64,000 nucleotides of DNA from Candidatus Brocadia sp. WS118 (GCA_007618135.1 PHFX01000005.1:1-64000), one strand, 5' to 3'; shown: positions 17,571 to 27,137, numbered from the stretch's first letter. A program made the numbers and translations. The notes: generated by a model not told the origin, from the letters alone.

Positions 17571-19673
17571 CTAAGGCCTTCCTTCTGTGGATGTCAGTTT
17601 ATTGATGACCTTCTTCATTTCTTCTGCTTGCCTGTGTTTGGGGTTTATTCGTAATGCCTCCCGGATATGTTCCAATGCCTTTTTATTGTCATGAAAATGA
17701 TTCAGGTATAAAACACCCAGGCTAATGTGCACATCGGCATTTTTGGGGTCTAGTTGATAAGCCTCCAAAAGCTTATGATACGCCTCGTCCATTTGCCCCT
17801 TTTTAAAATAAACTACGGCCATGTTATAATGCGCCAGAGCAAAATCCCTTCGAATCTTCACGGCCTTTTCTAATTCAGAGAGCGCCTCGTCGAGCCTCCC
17901 CTGATCAATAAGGGCGCTCCCCAGGTTGCAATGTGCATCGGCATAATAGGGGTTCGTCCTGAGCGCCTCGATATATTCACCAACGGCCTCATTCAGCATC
18001 CCCTTTCTCTTGTAAAGAATACCAAGGTTGTTATGTGCCTCCGGATATTCATTCCTTAGCCGGGTCGCTATCGTAAGCTCTTCAATTGCTTCTTTATCAA
18101 GTCCTTTCAGCGAATACGCGGCGCCGAGGTTGCAGTGCGCCTTGGGTTGATCGTATTTCACGCGAATAGAATCCCTGAATGCCCGAATAGCTGCATCGGT
18201 GAAACCGTTGTGATAGTAATAGTACCCCAGGTCGTTATACACCCGAAAACTCCCCGGTGAACGGCGTATGGTTTCAGTACTGAACGCAAATTCATTCACC
18301 CATATTCTGTTTCTGTTCATTGTGCCCCATGCGAATAAGAGGCAGATGATCGTTGTTGATGCTATGCGAAATAACCTCAGGTATAAGATTTCGCCTGAAA
18401 CGTTCACAAATCGTTTATTTGCAAATGGTTTTTGAGTAAATATCGAACCCAAAAGCAAGGTAAATCCGATGCCAGGGAGATAGAGATACCTCTCTGCCAT
18501 AATATTAATTATGGGAATAATATTCATTACCGGTAAGAGTGTTATGAAAAACCAGAGGATGGAAAAGGTCCATATCCTTGAAAGGCGGCAGAGTTTTATT
18601 GATAGCACAACAACGAGTATTACTGCGATAACACTTAGCAGGAAAGCCGCATCGGCAGGTGAATAGGTAAGGGGAACGACGTAATCTGCGTTGAGCGGGA
18701 CAGGGATAAACAAGAGCTTGAAATAATAACCGAGCACCTTTGTCATCATAATGCCATTTACAAAAACACTGTTTCCGGGAAACTCAGATGATTCGCCGGG
18801 ATTGCGGAAGAAATAAAATCGCAAAAACAGATAAAAGATGCTAATGATAATATAGCCTGTATAGTGTGTTACGAGCGGCATAATAATTTTTCGGAAAGGT
18901 TTTTTACACTCCCCTGTCTCCCCCCTTGCTAAGGGGGGAATCAAAGAGGGGTAATCAATAACACTTCCTCTATCGCTTGTGAAGGGGGGCTTTTGGTTGA
19001 AACTTTGCTGTGCTGTCATACTATGGATGTTGAACGAGATACCTCTTTGAAAGATGAGGTCGTAGGCAAGGATCAGGAAGGGAAGGGTAATTGCCATCTC
19101 CTTCGATAGTAAGGCAAAGAGATACGCAGTCAGGGAAAAGGCATAACAAATGATGAAGTCTCTTCTGCCCGCGCTCCTGTTGGATTTGAGAAATAAGATA
19201 AAGGCAATAAGCAAAAAGGTGGCTGACAAAAGATCTTCGCGATAGCTAACGGCATTTACGGCCTCCGTAAAAATGGGGTGTATGGAAAAAATTATGGAGG
19301 AAATAAAGGCAGGCTGCCGATCATAAAAGAGCCGGTATGCCATACAATAAACGAGGTAAACATTCAGGGTGTGGATGATGATATTTGTCAGGTGATAACC
19401 CCAAGGGTTTAATCCCCAAAGGGCATACTCAAGAAAATAGGAAAGGGTGACCATGGGGCGGTACGTGAGCTCGTTGGAGACAACAAAGTATTTCTGGTTA
19501 AAGAATGCGGGGAGATACCTCCACTCCCGGATAAAATAGTTATTGGTGATGGTAACATAGTCGTCGTAAACAAAGGTATTCCCCAGAGAATTTAAGTAAA
19601 CCAATGCAGGCAAGGCAGTGATGAGGGTAAATAATATTACGCGGGTCTTATTGTTCAACGTCTTCGAATACAA
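17571..19673 (-). CDS. Membrane GT-C-like protein with C-terminal TPR repeats, 700 aa
   Basis: The N-terminal 450 residues carry about ten membrane segments. An early luminal NTFVYDDYVTI has the Asp-Asp pair typical of GT-C glycosyltransferases and of the TMTC/DUF1736 proteins that transfer mannose from a lipid donor. About residues 490-700 hold tandem tetratricopeptide repeats (AYSLKGLDKEAIEEL and so on) for protein binding. The likely role is transfer of a sugar to an exported protein or lipid. Residues about 219-258 come from an inserted DNA repeat (see 18905). The start overlaps the end of the YfhO-like gene by 19 bases, so the two are co-translated. Confidence 0.82.
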   Translation of the reverse strand: MYSKTLNNKTRVILFTLITALPALVYLNSLGNTFVYDDYVTITNNYFIREWRYLPAFFNQKYFVVSNELTYRPMVTLSYFLEYALWGLNPWGYHLTNIIIHTLNVYLVYCMAYRLFYDRQPAFISSIIFSIHPIFTEAVNAVSYREDLLSATFLLIAFILFLKSNRSAGRRDFIICYAFSLTAYLFALLSKEMAITLPFLILAYDLIFQRGISFNIHSMTAQQSFNQKPPFTSDRGSVIDYPSLIPPLARGETGECKKPFRKIIMPLVTHYTGYIIISIFYLFLRFYFFRNPGESSEFPGNSVFVNGIMMTKVLGYYFKLLFIPVPLNADYVVPLTYSPADAAFLLSVIAVILVVVLSIKLCRLSRIWTFSILWFFITLLPVMNIIPIINIMAERYLYLPGIGFTLLLGSIFTQKPFANKRFVNVSGEILYLRLFRIASTTIICLLFAWGTMNRNRIWVNEFAFSTETIRRSPGSFRVYNDLGYYYYHNGFTDAAIRAFRDSIRVKYDQPKAHCNLGAAYSLKGLDKEAIEELTIATRLRNEYPEAHNNLGILYKRKGMLNEAVGEYIEALRTNPYYADAHCNLGSALIDQGRLDEALSELEKAVKIRRDFALAHYNMAVVYFKKGQMDEAYHKLLEAYQLDPKNADVHISLGVLYLNHFHDNKKALEHIREALRINPKHRQAEEMKKVINKLTSTEGRP
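18905..19010. repeat. C/G-run repeat translated in frame inside the TPR membrane protein
   Basis: CTCCCCCCTTGCTAAGGGGG and the following AATCAAAGAGGGGTAATC, then TTGTGAAGGGGGGCTTTTGG, form the typical dispersed CCCCCTT...AAGGGGG palindrome. It adds the peptide IDYPSLIPPLARGETGECKK to a cytosolic or luminal loop of the host protein without breaking its frame. Confidence 0.7.
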
Positions 19674-22171
19674 AAGATGGATAGAGGAATTAGAATGACG
19701 ATACTTGTCAGGGTAATAATCATGCCGATGGTGAATGATTTTGGTTCGTACATAAACTTAACCATGTGGTCACCCTTTTCGAGGAAGACGGAACGCAGGA
19801 TGTAATCAGTCTTTAACACCCGACTCTTTTTCCCATCAACGTATACATGCCATCCAGGATAAAAGGTATCGCCTATGACCAGATAACCGTCCGCCAATAA
19901 AGTTGCCTTTATTGTAACGCTGTTTGGTGAGTAATCAAGAATCGTTGGATCAGGCTCCTGTTGCAAATTTTCGGTGTTTGTGTTCATGGCAAGTCTGGAC
20001 GGCTCTTCCAGGATAACATATTTTTTGGGATTAAATTCACTGCTGGAGAGTTCTTTAAATATGGCATCTCTTCCCTGCAGGGTCTTTGCCTCGTGGACGA
20101 TAAAGGCACGCTGCAATGCCTGCGTATTGTAAAAGAGAGCGTATTGAGAGTTATGAAAAGCTGGTTTTATTGTCGGGTGTTCTATCTTCGCATGGGCGGG
20201 AAGAAGCAGATATTTTACGTTGAGCAGATTAGTCAGTTTTGAAAGCTGGGCAACTTCCATCACGATGCGCGGTTCTTCTATGGGTTTACCATCGGATAGA
20301 TTGATAAATTCGCTGTATTCTTTGATGACATTGGCGTCATATCCCCCGATATGAGAAATATCATGCGCCATACCCTGATTAAGTTCAAAGTGACCAACCG
20401 TTGTGATGCGGAATGGTTCCGGGTCGTTTTTCAGGACATTGAGTAGCTCTTTATTCCAAAAACATTGCCTGGCATCAAACGTTACCATATATTGGTTCCC
20501 AAAACACCAGAGGTCTCCGAATATTACAGCCATGGTGATGGGGATTAAAATCTGCCTTCTTAGCCTGCTATTCATCCAAAGGCCAATAACAAGTAAGCTC
20601 AGTATGGTGAGAATTATAAATTTTACGGCGCTCTTTGTAGCAACGGCAAAGGTTGTATGCAAAAATCCAGGGTCTTTTAGATTGGGTAACGTGGTATATC
20701 GATCGCCCCAAGAACAAACCTTCTGGATGATGCCGTGCCATGTTCCATACCCTGACTTGAACAAAAAGAAGACCAAGAGAAACAGGCTTATCACAGCAAT
20801 GATGCCTATGGTAATATAAAGAAAACGCAGTGTCTTTTTTTTCGTAAAAACTCTCCTTTGCAGGCATTCTGCCCCGATACCGGAAAGGACGGAAAGGGAA
20901 AAGGCAACAATAAAAATGAATTTGGAGTTTCCCCGAAACATGTTAAATCCTGGTACGATGGCATACAGGATTTTGAAGAGGGGTGTAAACTTGCCCAATG
21001 CAAGGATCATGGTGACGAGTGCTAAAATGAGAAAGGTCTTTGTGGATTTATTTCCAGCATAGAATGAGGCAAGTGCACACAAGAGTAAAGGAAGGATGCC
21101 AACGTACAACGACATCTCCCAGAGATAGTATCGGCCCCAATACGGGGTTTTCAGGGAATCCCCCAAAAATTCAGGGATAAATAATGTGATAATATTTTCC
21201 GGCGCAAAGGAAAACTGGCCTACCCATTCGTATGAAATCGTTTGACGGGCAGAGTGCTGAACCATCTCAAAGGCCGGTAATAGTTGAATGGCAGCAAGTG
21301 AAATTCCTGCAACATATTGGATGAAAACCCCCGCCGTATGATACCCAACATGCTTCCAATTCCTGTGTTCTCTGAATTCCTGAATCATGCGTATGATAAA
21401 ATAGATAACGACAGCAATGGAGGTATAAAAAAAGTATTGGGGATGACCTGCCAATATATTAAATGCAACCGCAACGCCCCCCAGGAGTGCATAGAAAAAA
21501 TTCCTGGTACGAATAAACAGTTCTGAAAATAAAAGAATGAGTGGCAGCCATATCATGGTACACAGATTGGGTAGGTGTCCGGGATAGACATGGAATATCT
21601 GCGGGGCGCAGAACATAAAGATGACGGACGAAATCATACAACTCGGTCGGGAAAGCCCGTCTGCATAAAATTTCGGATTTTGGATTTCGGATTTTGGATT
21701 TAAATGTAAAAATCTAAGGTATAAGTAAGTAAATACCCCCGATAGAAATACGTGGAGGATGATGCTATAGTTGATAGCAACATGCGTAGGAAATACAAGA
21801 AAGATCAGGTTGAGCGGATAGAATAAAGCTGATTGAACTCCCCCGACAAAGGGTGTTCCACCATAAATATATGGATTCCAGAGGGGAATCGTTCCTTTCG
21901 CCAGGGTATTGAAGCCAAAATATCTCCAGTAAAATAGCTGGTGTCTGGTATCGGTATTCTGATCGCTCAGAATCCTAAAATCCGCGGGAATAACGACGTT
22001 GTGGAAATATGCCAAGGTAAGAAGGAATAGGGTGAGTATCGCAAACCAATCGGATTGAGACCATTTATTTGTTAGTTCTGAAGTTGAACTTGGAGGGAAG
22101 CATGATGTATTATCGTGTAAATTGCGGACCATTTTCTTGTGCCCTTTGTCTATGAAATGGGTAATTTTCAT
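19655..22171 (-). CDS. YfhO-family membrane protein (GT-C fold), 838 aa
   Basis: About a dozen membrane segments begin near residue 44. An early loop has DQNTDTRHQLFYWRYF with acidic residues where GT-C catalytic aspartates sit. The luminal C-terminal domain ends with the YfhO hallmark DGYLVIGDTFYPGWHVYVDG, then a last membrane helix. YfhO proteins glycosylate teichoic acid or other surface polymers in Firmicutes; the substrate here is unknown. An AGGAT lies about 10 bases before the ATG at 22171, though Met14 could also be used. Residues about 157-168 (NPKSEIQNPK) derive from a DNA repeat. Confidence 0.85.
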   Translation of the reverse strand: MKITHFIDKGHKKMVRNLHDNTSCFPPSSTSELTNKWSQSDWFAILTLFLLTLAYFHNVVIPADFRILSDQNTDTRHQLFYWRYFGFNTLAKGTIPLWNPYIYGGTPFVGGVQSALFYPLNLIFLVFPTHVAINYSIILHVFLSGVFTYLYLRFLHLNPKSEIQNPKFYADGLSRPSCMISSVIFMFCAPQIFHVYPGHLPNLCTMIWLPLILLFSELFIRTRNFFYALLGGVAVAFNILAGHPQYFFYTSIAVVIYFIIRMIQEFREHRNWKHVGYHTAGVFIQYVAGISLAAIQLLPAFEMVQHSARQTISYEWVGQFSFAPENIITLFIPEFLGDSLKTPYWGRYYLWEMSLYVGILPLLLCALASFYAGNKSTKTFLILALVTMILALGKFTPLFKILYAIVPGFNMFRGNSKFIFIVAFSLSVLSGIGAECLQRRVFTKKKTLRFLYITIGIIAVISLFLLVFFLFKSGYGTWHGIIQKVCSWGDRYTTLPNLKDPGFLHTTFAVATKSAVKFIILTILSLLVIGLWMNSRLRRQILIPITMAVIFGDLWCFGNQYMVTFDARQCFWNKELLNVLKNDPEPFRITTVGHFELNQGMAHDISHIGGYDANVIKEYSEFINLSDGKPIEEPRIVMEVAQLSKLTNLLNVKYLLLPAHAKIEHPTIKPAFHNSQYALFYNTQALQRAFIVHEAKTLQGRDAIFKELSSSEFNPKKYVILEEPSRLAMNTNTENLQQEPDPTILDYSPNSVTIKATLLADGYLVIGDTFYPGWHVYVDGKKSRVLKTDYILRSVFLEKGDHMVKFMYEPKSFTIGMIITLTSIVILIPLSIFCIRRR
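21671..21701. repeat. Heptad-like short tandem repeat inside the YfhO-like gene
   Basis: On the minus strand this reads AAATCCAAAATCCGAAATCC and continues with a further half copy, units of about 7 bases (AATCCAA, AATCCGA). It is translated as NPKSEIQNPK. The same 20-base string recurs in the next gene, on the plus strand, at about 24250. Confidence 0.8.
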
Positions 22172-22297
22172 TTCTTAGAGTAATCCTGTTGAATTTATAA
22201 TGGGGTATTTCCATACTTGTTTGTAATATGCTAAGATTTGGATAAAAGCGATAAATATTAGTTTACCCGTTTAGCAAGCCCTTTCAAACAAAAAACC

Positions 22298-24694
22298 ATG
22301 CAAAACAGGACATTCCATATCTTCCTATTCCTGTGCATCGCAGCAATCGGTTGTTACGCAACCATTGCACAGGTGATATTGATCCGTGAATTTCTGAATG
22401 TTTTTTATGGCAACGAACTCTGCCTGGGTATCGTATTTGGCGCATGGTTTCTGGGTATTGCATCGGGCGCCTTTGCAGGTGCAAAGGTTGAGCATGCTTT
22501 TCGACATGTCTTCAGTGTCTTTATCATCACCTTGTTCGTTTTGTGCCTTGTACTGCCTGTACAGATCCTATTTATACGCGGCATGCGGGGTTTTTTACGT
22601 GTTGGAATCGGTGAGTATATTTCCTTAATACCCTTGCTCCTTACCTCCTTCGGATTCATCCTCCCGTTGAGCTTTATTATTGGTTTTATCTTCCCGTTCT
22701 CATCAAAAGTTGTATGGGGAGTTACCAGAGATGCCGCAATAGATATAGGAATAGTTTATATCGTAGAGTCCATGGGTAGCCTTGTGGGAGGACTTGTATT
22801 TTCATTTTTCATGGTTTCCAGATTCCATCCATTCAAAATCATTGCACTTTTGAATGTGGGCATGTTTGTTCTTTTAACCTTTTTATCCTTTTATTCACGT
22901 GGCAAAGAAAACACGGCAAAAAGGATTTTAAGCCTTGTTTCCCTGGGTTTCGTATTGGCAATGCTGGTGGTTTTGTTTTCATCCGTTCCTGATAAGGTAG
23001 AGGCGTTGTCAACAAAGATACGATGGAATACGCTGAATCCCCATATTGAACTGGTGGCCTCTGCGGACTCGAAATACCAGCACATCGATATTGGCAAACA
23101 GGCCGATCAGTATAGTATTTATCTCAACGGGCAATATGCCGCTGCCTTTCCCAATGAATATGAATACGCTCAGGTTACCCATTTGGTGATGACCCAGCAC
23201 CCGTCCCCGAAACAGGTATTACTCATTGGTAATGGACTGGGCGGCATCATTTCGGAAATGCTCTTGTATCCCATCGAATCACTGGATTATGTGGAACTGG
23301 ACCAAGACCTCTTGCAAATCTCCGGCAGATATCTATCCCCTTCCGACAAACAAGCGCTATCCGATAGGCGGGTAACGGTATTTCATCAGGACGGCCGTTA
23401 TTACGTAAAAAACACATCGAAGAAACAGCACTATGACATTATTCTGGTAAATACCCCGGATCCCGCAACGGCCTTCCTCAACCGTTTTTATACCCGTGAA
23501 TTTTTTCAGGAGGCACAGACCATTTTAAAATCAGACGGCGTCCTGGCCGCCTCAGTGAGCTCGGCAGTAACCTATATTGGAAAGGAGGTCGGAAGTTATA
23601 CGGGTTCTCTTTATCGTACTCTTCATGAGACTTTCCAACAGGTACTGGTAACACCCGGTCAAACCAATTTCTATTTTGCATGCAATGAAAAAGGAATCAT
23701 TACCCCGGACATCGAAACCCTCATGGGGCGATATCGGAGATTTCAGGTAACATCGGGCTGCTTTACCGAATATCTCTTCTATACCCTGCTGCAGCCGGAA
23801 CAGGTTGCCTTCATCGAAAGACAACTCAGCCGGAGAGAAGACTTGCCCGTTAATACCGACGCAAGGCCTGTCACCTATTTTTTAAATCTCGTATTATGGG
23901 ATTCGCTTATCGGCGGACGTTTACACGGATTCTTTCAATGTTTAAAGAATGCGGGTATTCAATCGTTTCTTGTTCCTATCCTTATGATACTGGCAGGCAG
24001 GGTCATGTATCTGCTTTTCAGGCCATGGAGAGAATTCAATCCATATTTCATCAAACAACTCAAAACCCACTACCTCATCGCCCTGGCCACAACGGGCTTT
24101 GCCGGGATTGCGCTTGAAATGGTGCTCCTCTATGCCTTTCAAAATATCTATGGCTATATTTACGAAAGGATGGGTGTCATTATTGCCGTTTTCATGGTGG
24201 GCCTTGCACTGGGCGGCTACCTGATGAACCAAATTATTAAGAAAATCAGAAATCCAAAATCCGAAATCCCAAATAACTCCTTGCAACCAGCAGGAGCAGA
24301 TTCTTACCATGGGATAAAAATATTGTTAGTCATACAAGGAATTATTGGATGCTATGCCCTTGTCCTGCCGTTTTTTATTCACCTATTGTCTTCTTATTCA
24401 ATAGCAGCAGAAGTTGGTTTGACCTGTCTTATTGGTATTGCAGGGATATTGACCGGCATGGAGTTTCCCCTGGTCAATAAGATCCTCATACAACACAGTC
24501 AGGATATTGCCATATCTGCCGGGGTTACGAACAGCGCCGATCACGTTGGCGCCTTTCTGGGGGCACTATTGACCGGAGTAATCTTTATCCCGCTTTTTGG
24601 CATATTCGGCACGTGCCTGATCCTGGCCGTACTCAATATAGTAAGCCTTATCCTGATCGTTTTTTCACTCGTGTGCCGGAAAAGATCTAATTAA
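22298..24694 (+). CDS. Spermidine-synthase-like domain fused to membrane transporter-like segments, 798 aa
   Basis: Seven or so membrane helices (1-230) are followed by a class I methyltransferase-like spermidine synthase domain (about 255-510) with the nucleotide motif LLIGNGLGG, the acidic YVELDQDLL and the active-site-like VNTPDPATAFLNRFYTREFF. A second set of six or seven helices (about 545-798) follows. Such fused proteins are widespread; whether they make polyamines is not established. A Shine-Dalgarno is not apparent at the ATG at 22298. Its start faces the YfhO gene, leaving a divergent 126-base promoter region. Residues about 651-658 (NPKSEIPN) are repeat-derived. Confidence 0.85.
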   Translation: MQNRTFHIFLFLCIAAIGCYATIAQVILIREFLNVFYGNELCLGIVFGAWFLGIASGAFAGAKVEHAFRHVFSVFIITLFVLCLVLPVQILFIRGMRGFLRVGIGEYISLIPLLLTSFGFILPLSFIIGFIFPFSSKVVWGVTRDAAIDIGIVYIVESMGSLVGGLVFSFFMVSRFHPFKIIALLNVGMFVLLTFLSFYSRGKENTAKRILSLVSLGFVLAMLVVLFSSVPDKVEALSTKIRWNTLNPHIELVASADSKYQHIDIGKQADQYSIYLNGQYAAAFPNEYEYAQVTHLVMTQHPSPKQVLLIGNGLGGIISEMLLYPIESLDYVELDQDLLQISGRYLSPSDKQALSDRRVTVFHQDGRYYVKNTSKKQHYDIILVNTPDPATAFLNRFYTREFFQEAQTILKSDGVLAASVSSAVTYIGKEVGSYTGSLYRTLHETFQQVLVTPGQTNFYFACNEKGIITPDIETLMGRYRRFQVTSGCFTEYLFYTLLQPEQVAFIERQLSRREDLPVNTDARPVTYFLNLVLWDSLIGGRLHGFFQCLKNAGIQSFLVPILMILAGRVMYLLFRPWREFNPYFIKQLKTHYLIALATTGFAGIALEMVLLYAFQNIYGYIYERMGVIIAVFMVGLALGGYLMNQIIKKIRNPKSEIPNNSLQPAGADSYHGIKILLVIQGIIGCYALVLPFFIHLLSSYSIAAEVGLTCLIGIAGILTGMEFPLVNKILIQHSQDIAISAGVTNSADHVGAFLGALLTGVIFIPLFGIFGTCLILAVLNIVSLILIVFSLVCRKRSN
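24247..24275. repeat. Heptad-like short tandem repeat inside the spermidine-synthase-like gene
   Basis: AAATCCAAAATCCGAAATCC is present here in plus orientation and is translated as RNPKSEIPN, in a loop between two membrane helices. It is identical over 20 bases to the minus-strand copy at 21671-21701. Confidence 0.8.
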
Positions 24695-24716
24695 ATTGAT
24701 ATTGTCGCACATAAGA

Positions 24717-25901
24717 CTAGTTCTTCTTTGTGCTCAGCAGGCTATATTGACCATCCTTAAAACCGTATGTTCCGATAACGCGTGGAGTTTCAGGGTTTTT
24801 GAAGGTCACGGCAAATTTCAGGCGCGAATAACCAACGGTTGCTGGCGTTGGTTCCACCTCTACATAGGTTAGATGCGCCTTGTGCTCAAAACTCAGGATG
24901 TTCCACTGAAGCCCCTTATTGTCGGGAAACTCAGCCTCCGCCAACCGAACGATATTATCTTTCAGAAATGCCTCCCTTTTCGCCGGTTCATTACCCTCAC
25001 TAATCGCAGCGGTTTCCTGCTTTGGAGGTATGACATCAGTCTTTGCACCGCTTGTCTGCGGCATTTCTTGAATATCCTTCTGTATACCCTCAGACGACGC
25101 TTTTTCCATTTCCTCCGCGCCCTTTTTTAGCCCTTCTTCCATTGCCTTGCCAACATCTTTGGTCGCCTCGCCGATTGCCCCTCCGTGCATGGATGACATA
25201 GTCTGGTCAATATCAACTTTCCATTGTCCATCTTCCTTTACGAGAATGGTCTGCATCTGTGCTTCAGACGTCGTTGTCCCATAATGCGTTTGCATGGCGG
25301 TTTCAATAGTGGCTTTGTTGTCTTCCGTCGTAACTTCGCCAAAGGTCATTGTGTTGCTGGCAGTGGCATCGGTATCCGTTATTGATAACTTGTCCCCGCT
25401 TTCTTTTGTTACATACGACTTTGCCGCTTGAATATCTTTTGCAGTCATTGCATCCCAGAATCCCTTAGCGACGCCCAACTGGCCTTCGGTATCTTCCTTA
25501 TGTTGAACTTCGGATTCCGGTGTATCGGATGGTTTGCTGCTATCGGTTACAGAAACGCCAGGTGCAACGGGTGTTTCTACCGCAGACGGAGGGGCGATAT
25601 CCGGAATTTTTGCGGGTGTGCTAAGATTCGTAATCCGCTCATTCAAGTCCCTGACAGTTGCTTCTATTCCACTAATCTTTTGTTGAATGATAGCATTGGA
25701 CGTCTTTGTTTCCTCCATTTCATTATGGAGTACATTTGCATCAGTTACTACAAGGTTAACTTTACCGGCTAAATCGTCAATCCTCTTTTCCAGCAACCTG
25801 CTGTCAGCCTGATGCTTCTTCTGTGGCGCGGTAGAACAGCCAAAAAGAAGTGCCATTGGGAGGCAAACGCATGTTACTAGGTATTTCTTTCTGTTAAACA
25901 T
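24717..25901 (-). CDS. Lipoprotein with N-terminal coiled coil and a central DUF4878-like domain, 394 aa
   Basis: A type II signal peptide ends in the lipobox LLFGC (Cys22), so the protein is predicted to be lipid-anchored in the outer or inner membrane. Residues 30-95 form a coiled coil with heptad-spaced hydrophobic residues, as in Lpp. Then come a proline/serine/threonine-rich linker, a domain (about 145-235) with the VKEDGQWKVDI pattern of DUF4878-type NTF2-fold lipoproteins, an acidic lysine/glutamate-rich linker, and an unrecognised C-terminal domain. A promoter at 26005-26032 overlaps a perfect palindrome. Function is unknown. Confidence 0.85.
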   Translation of the reverse strand: MFNRKKYLVTCVCLPMALLFGCSTAPQKKHQADSRLLEKRIDDLAGKVNLVVTDANVLHNEMEETKTSNAIIQQKISGIEATVRDLNERITNLSTPAKIPDIAPPSAVETPVAPGVSVTDSSKPSDTPESEVQHKEDTEGQLGVAKGFWDAMTAKDIQAAKSYVTKESGDKLSITDTDATASNTMTFGEVTTEDNKATIETAMQTHYGTTTSEAQMQTILVKEDGQWKVDIDQTMSSMHGGAIGEATKDVGKAMEEGLKKGAEEMEKASSEGIQKDIQEMPQTSGAKTDVIPPKQETAAISEGNEPAKREAFLKDNIVRLAEAEFPDNKGLQWNILSFEHKAHLTYVEVEPTPATVGYSRLKFAVTFKNPETPRVIGTYGFKDGQYSLLSTKKN

Positions 25902-25990
25902 AACATATCTCCTTTACTGCCGTAATTTACGCAGTGTTCTTAAAGAGTTTTTATAAGATTCACCCGGAAAAACGATTAAAACCCTGGTCA

Positions 25991-26032
25991 GTTATTATGC
26001 AAGCATAATAACAGTTTGCGTGTCCATGTCAA
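25991..26032 (-). promoter_or_regulatory. Sigma-70 promoter with a perfect 22-base palindromic operator
   Basis: Reading leftwards, TTGACA (26032-26027), a 16-base spacer and TATTAT (26010-26005) form a good promoter for the lipoprotein gene. The perfect palindrome GTTATTATGC-AA-GCATAATAAC (25991-26012) covers the -10 box and start point, as a repressor binding site would. The leader is about 95 bases. The rest of the interval 25902-26252 holds only the repeat at 26135-26225. Confidence 0.65.
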
Positions 26033-26134
26033 CAGTTTTGTTTTTTGTATCGTAAACATACAAAAAGAAAGAGCCATTCGTAGTTCGAGTGGCTTTTCCG
26101 ATTGGCTTTAGGAATTTCAAAGTTGGATACGTCG

Positions 26135-26225
26135 GTCGTTTCGCATCCTTTGCTTTACTCAGGACAGGCCCTCAGAATGACAGAATAATGCGAAAAAATG
26201 TCATTCTGAACGGAGCCAAGAATCT
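26135..26225. repeat. Dispersed palindromic repeat
   Basis: TCAGAATGACA (26172-26182) and TGTCATTCTGA (26199-26209) form a perfect 11-base inverted repeat, with CTCAGGACAGGC before and ACGGAGCCAAGAATCTAATC after. The same motif (CAGAATGAC / GAACGGAG-AAGAATCT) is familiar from many bacterial genomes as a dispersed repeat. It lies beyond the 3' end of the DUF72 gene. Confidence 0.6.
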
Positions 26226-26252
26226 AATCAACACCCATCGGGAAAATGATTG

Positions 26253-27050
26253 TCATCCAAGCCCTATTAATTTTAACATCTCGATTGCATTTTTAACCGA
26301 CTTTCCTGCATGGCAATTATTGAACATAACTATAGTCTTGCTGGTGATGCCGGATATATGCTTGATACCAGGCACAAAAGACCTCAACTCTTCAGGCGTG
26401 TACAGATAATCATACCGTTCTACTGCTGATGCATCAAACCAACTCATATTCCTGCCATGAAACCTGAAGTACCCCAGATCGGTCGTTGCCTTTGGATTAT
26501 ACGGCATGAGACCCTTGAGTTTAGGTTCATCCACGATGCAGTATCCAATGTTATTTTCTTTCAGAAACACTAAACTTCTTTCATTGTGCCAGTAATAGTT
26601 TCTAAATTCTACCACTAACGGTATGTCTTTAAGTCTCTGTTTGAACGCCAGAAGATAGGTATAGTTATCTTTTACTGCATGAAAACTGTAAGGGAATTGA
26701 GCAAGAATTGCGGTCAATCTGCCCTCTTTCCTCAAAGGTTCAACGGCATATAAGAATCGGTCAAAGGCGTCTTTATTGTCAATGAATATGCCTGTTTCTT
26801 TATCCCGTATTTCGTGGGTCATTGCCTTATGCGCCTTGACAGTAAATTCAAAATCTGGAGAGGTCTTTTTTGCCATGCCTTCGAATGACTTTTGGGAGGG
26901 TATGGTGTAATACGTGGAGTTAATCTCGGTTATCGTAAAGCCAAGATTCTGTTCGTAATACGGGAGCATCTCTCCCTTTTTAATATTGTCAGGGTAAACG
27001 TTGCCTACCCAATCTGGAAAAGAAAAACCTGATGTACCTACTTTGATCAT
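26253..27050 (-). CDS. DUF72 family protein (YecE-like)
   Basis: The 265-aa product has the DUF72 start MIKVGTSGFSFPDWVGNVYP, then YYEQNLGFTITEINSTYY, an EFRNYYW block and FRFHGRNMSWF. DUF72 proteins adopt a TIM-barrel fold; their reaction is unknown. It lies at the downstream end of the restriction locus, 87 bases after the metalloprotease gene on the same strand. DUF72 genes are usually chromosomal housekeeping genes, so it may simply abut the locus. Confidence 0.9.
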   Translation of the reverse strand: MIKVGTSGFSFPDWVGNVYPDNIKKGEMLPYYEQNLGFTITEINSTYYTIPSQKSFEGMAKKTSPDFEFTVKAHKAMTHEIRDKETGIFIDNKDAFDRFLYAVEPLRKEGRLTAILAQFPYSFHAVKDNYTYLLAFKQRLKDIPLVVEFRNYYWHNERSLVFLKENNIGYCIVDEPKLKGLMPYNPKATTDLGYFRFHGRNMSWFDASAVERYDYLYTPEELRSFVPGIKHISGITSKTIVMFNNCHAGKSVKNAIEMLKLIGLG

Positions 27051-27137
27051 GTAAAAAATTTTATCTATTGATTAATCTTTGAAAGAAATATTAAAGGGCA
27101 AGCCATCAAGGTCACGGACTTTTCTGATTTAGATTCT

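Noticed and set aside
17309-17654. Overlapping small frames on both strands around 17309-17654
   Set aside because: They are built from the C/G-run palindrome (SPLIPPDKGGK peptide) and the end of the TPR gene, not from protein-coding sequence.
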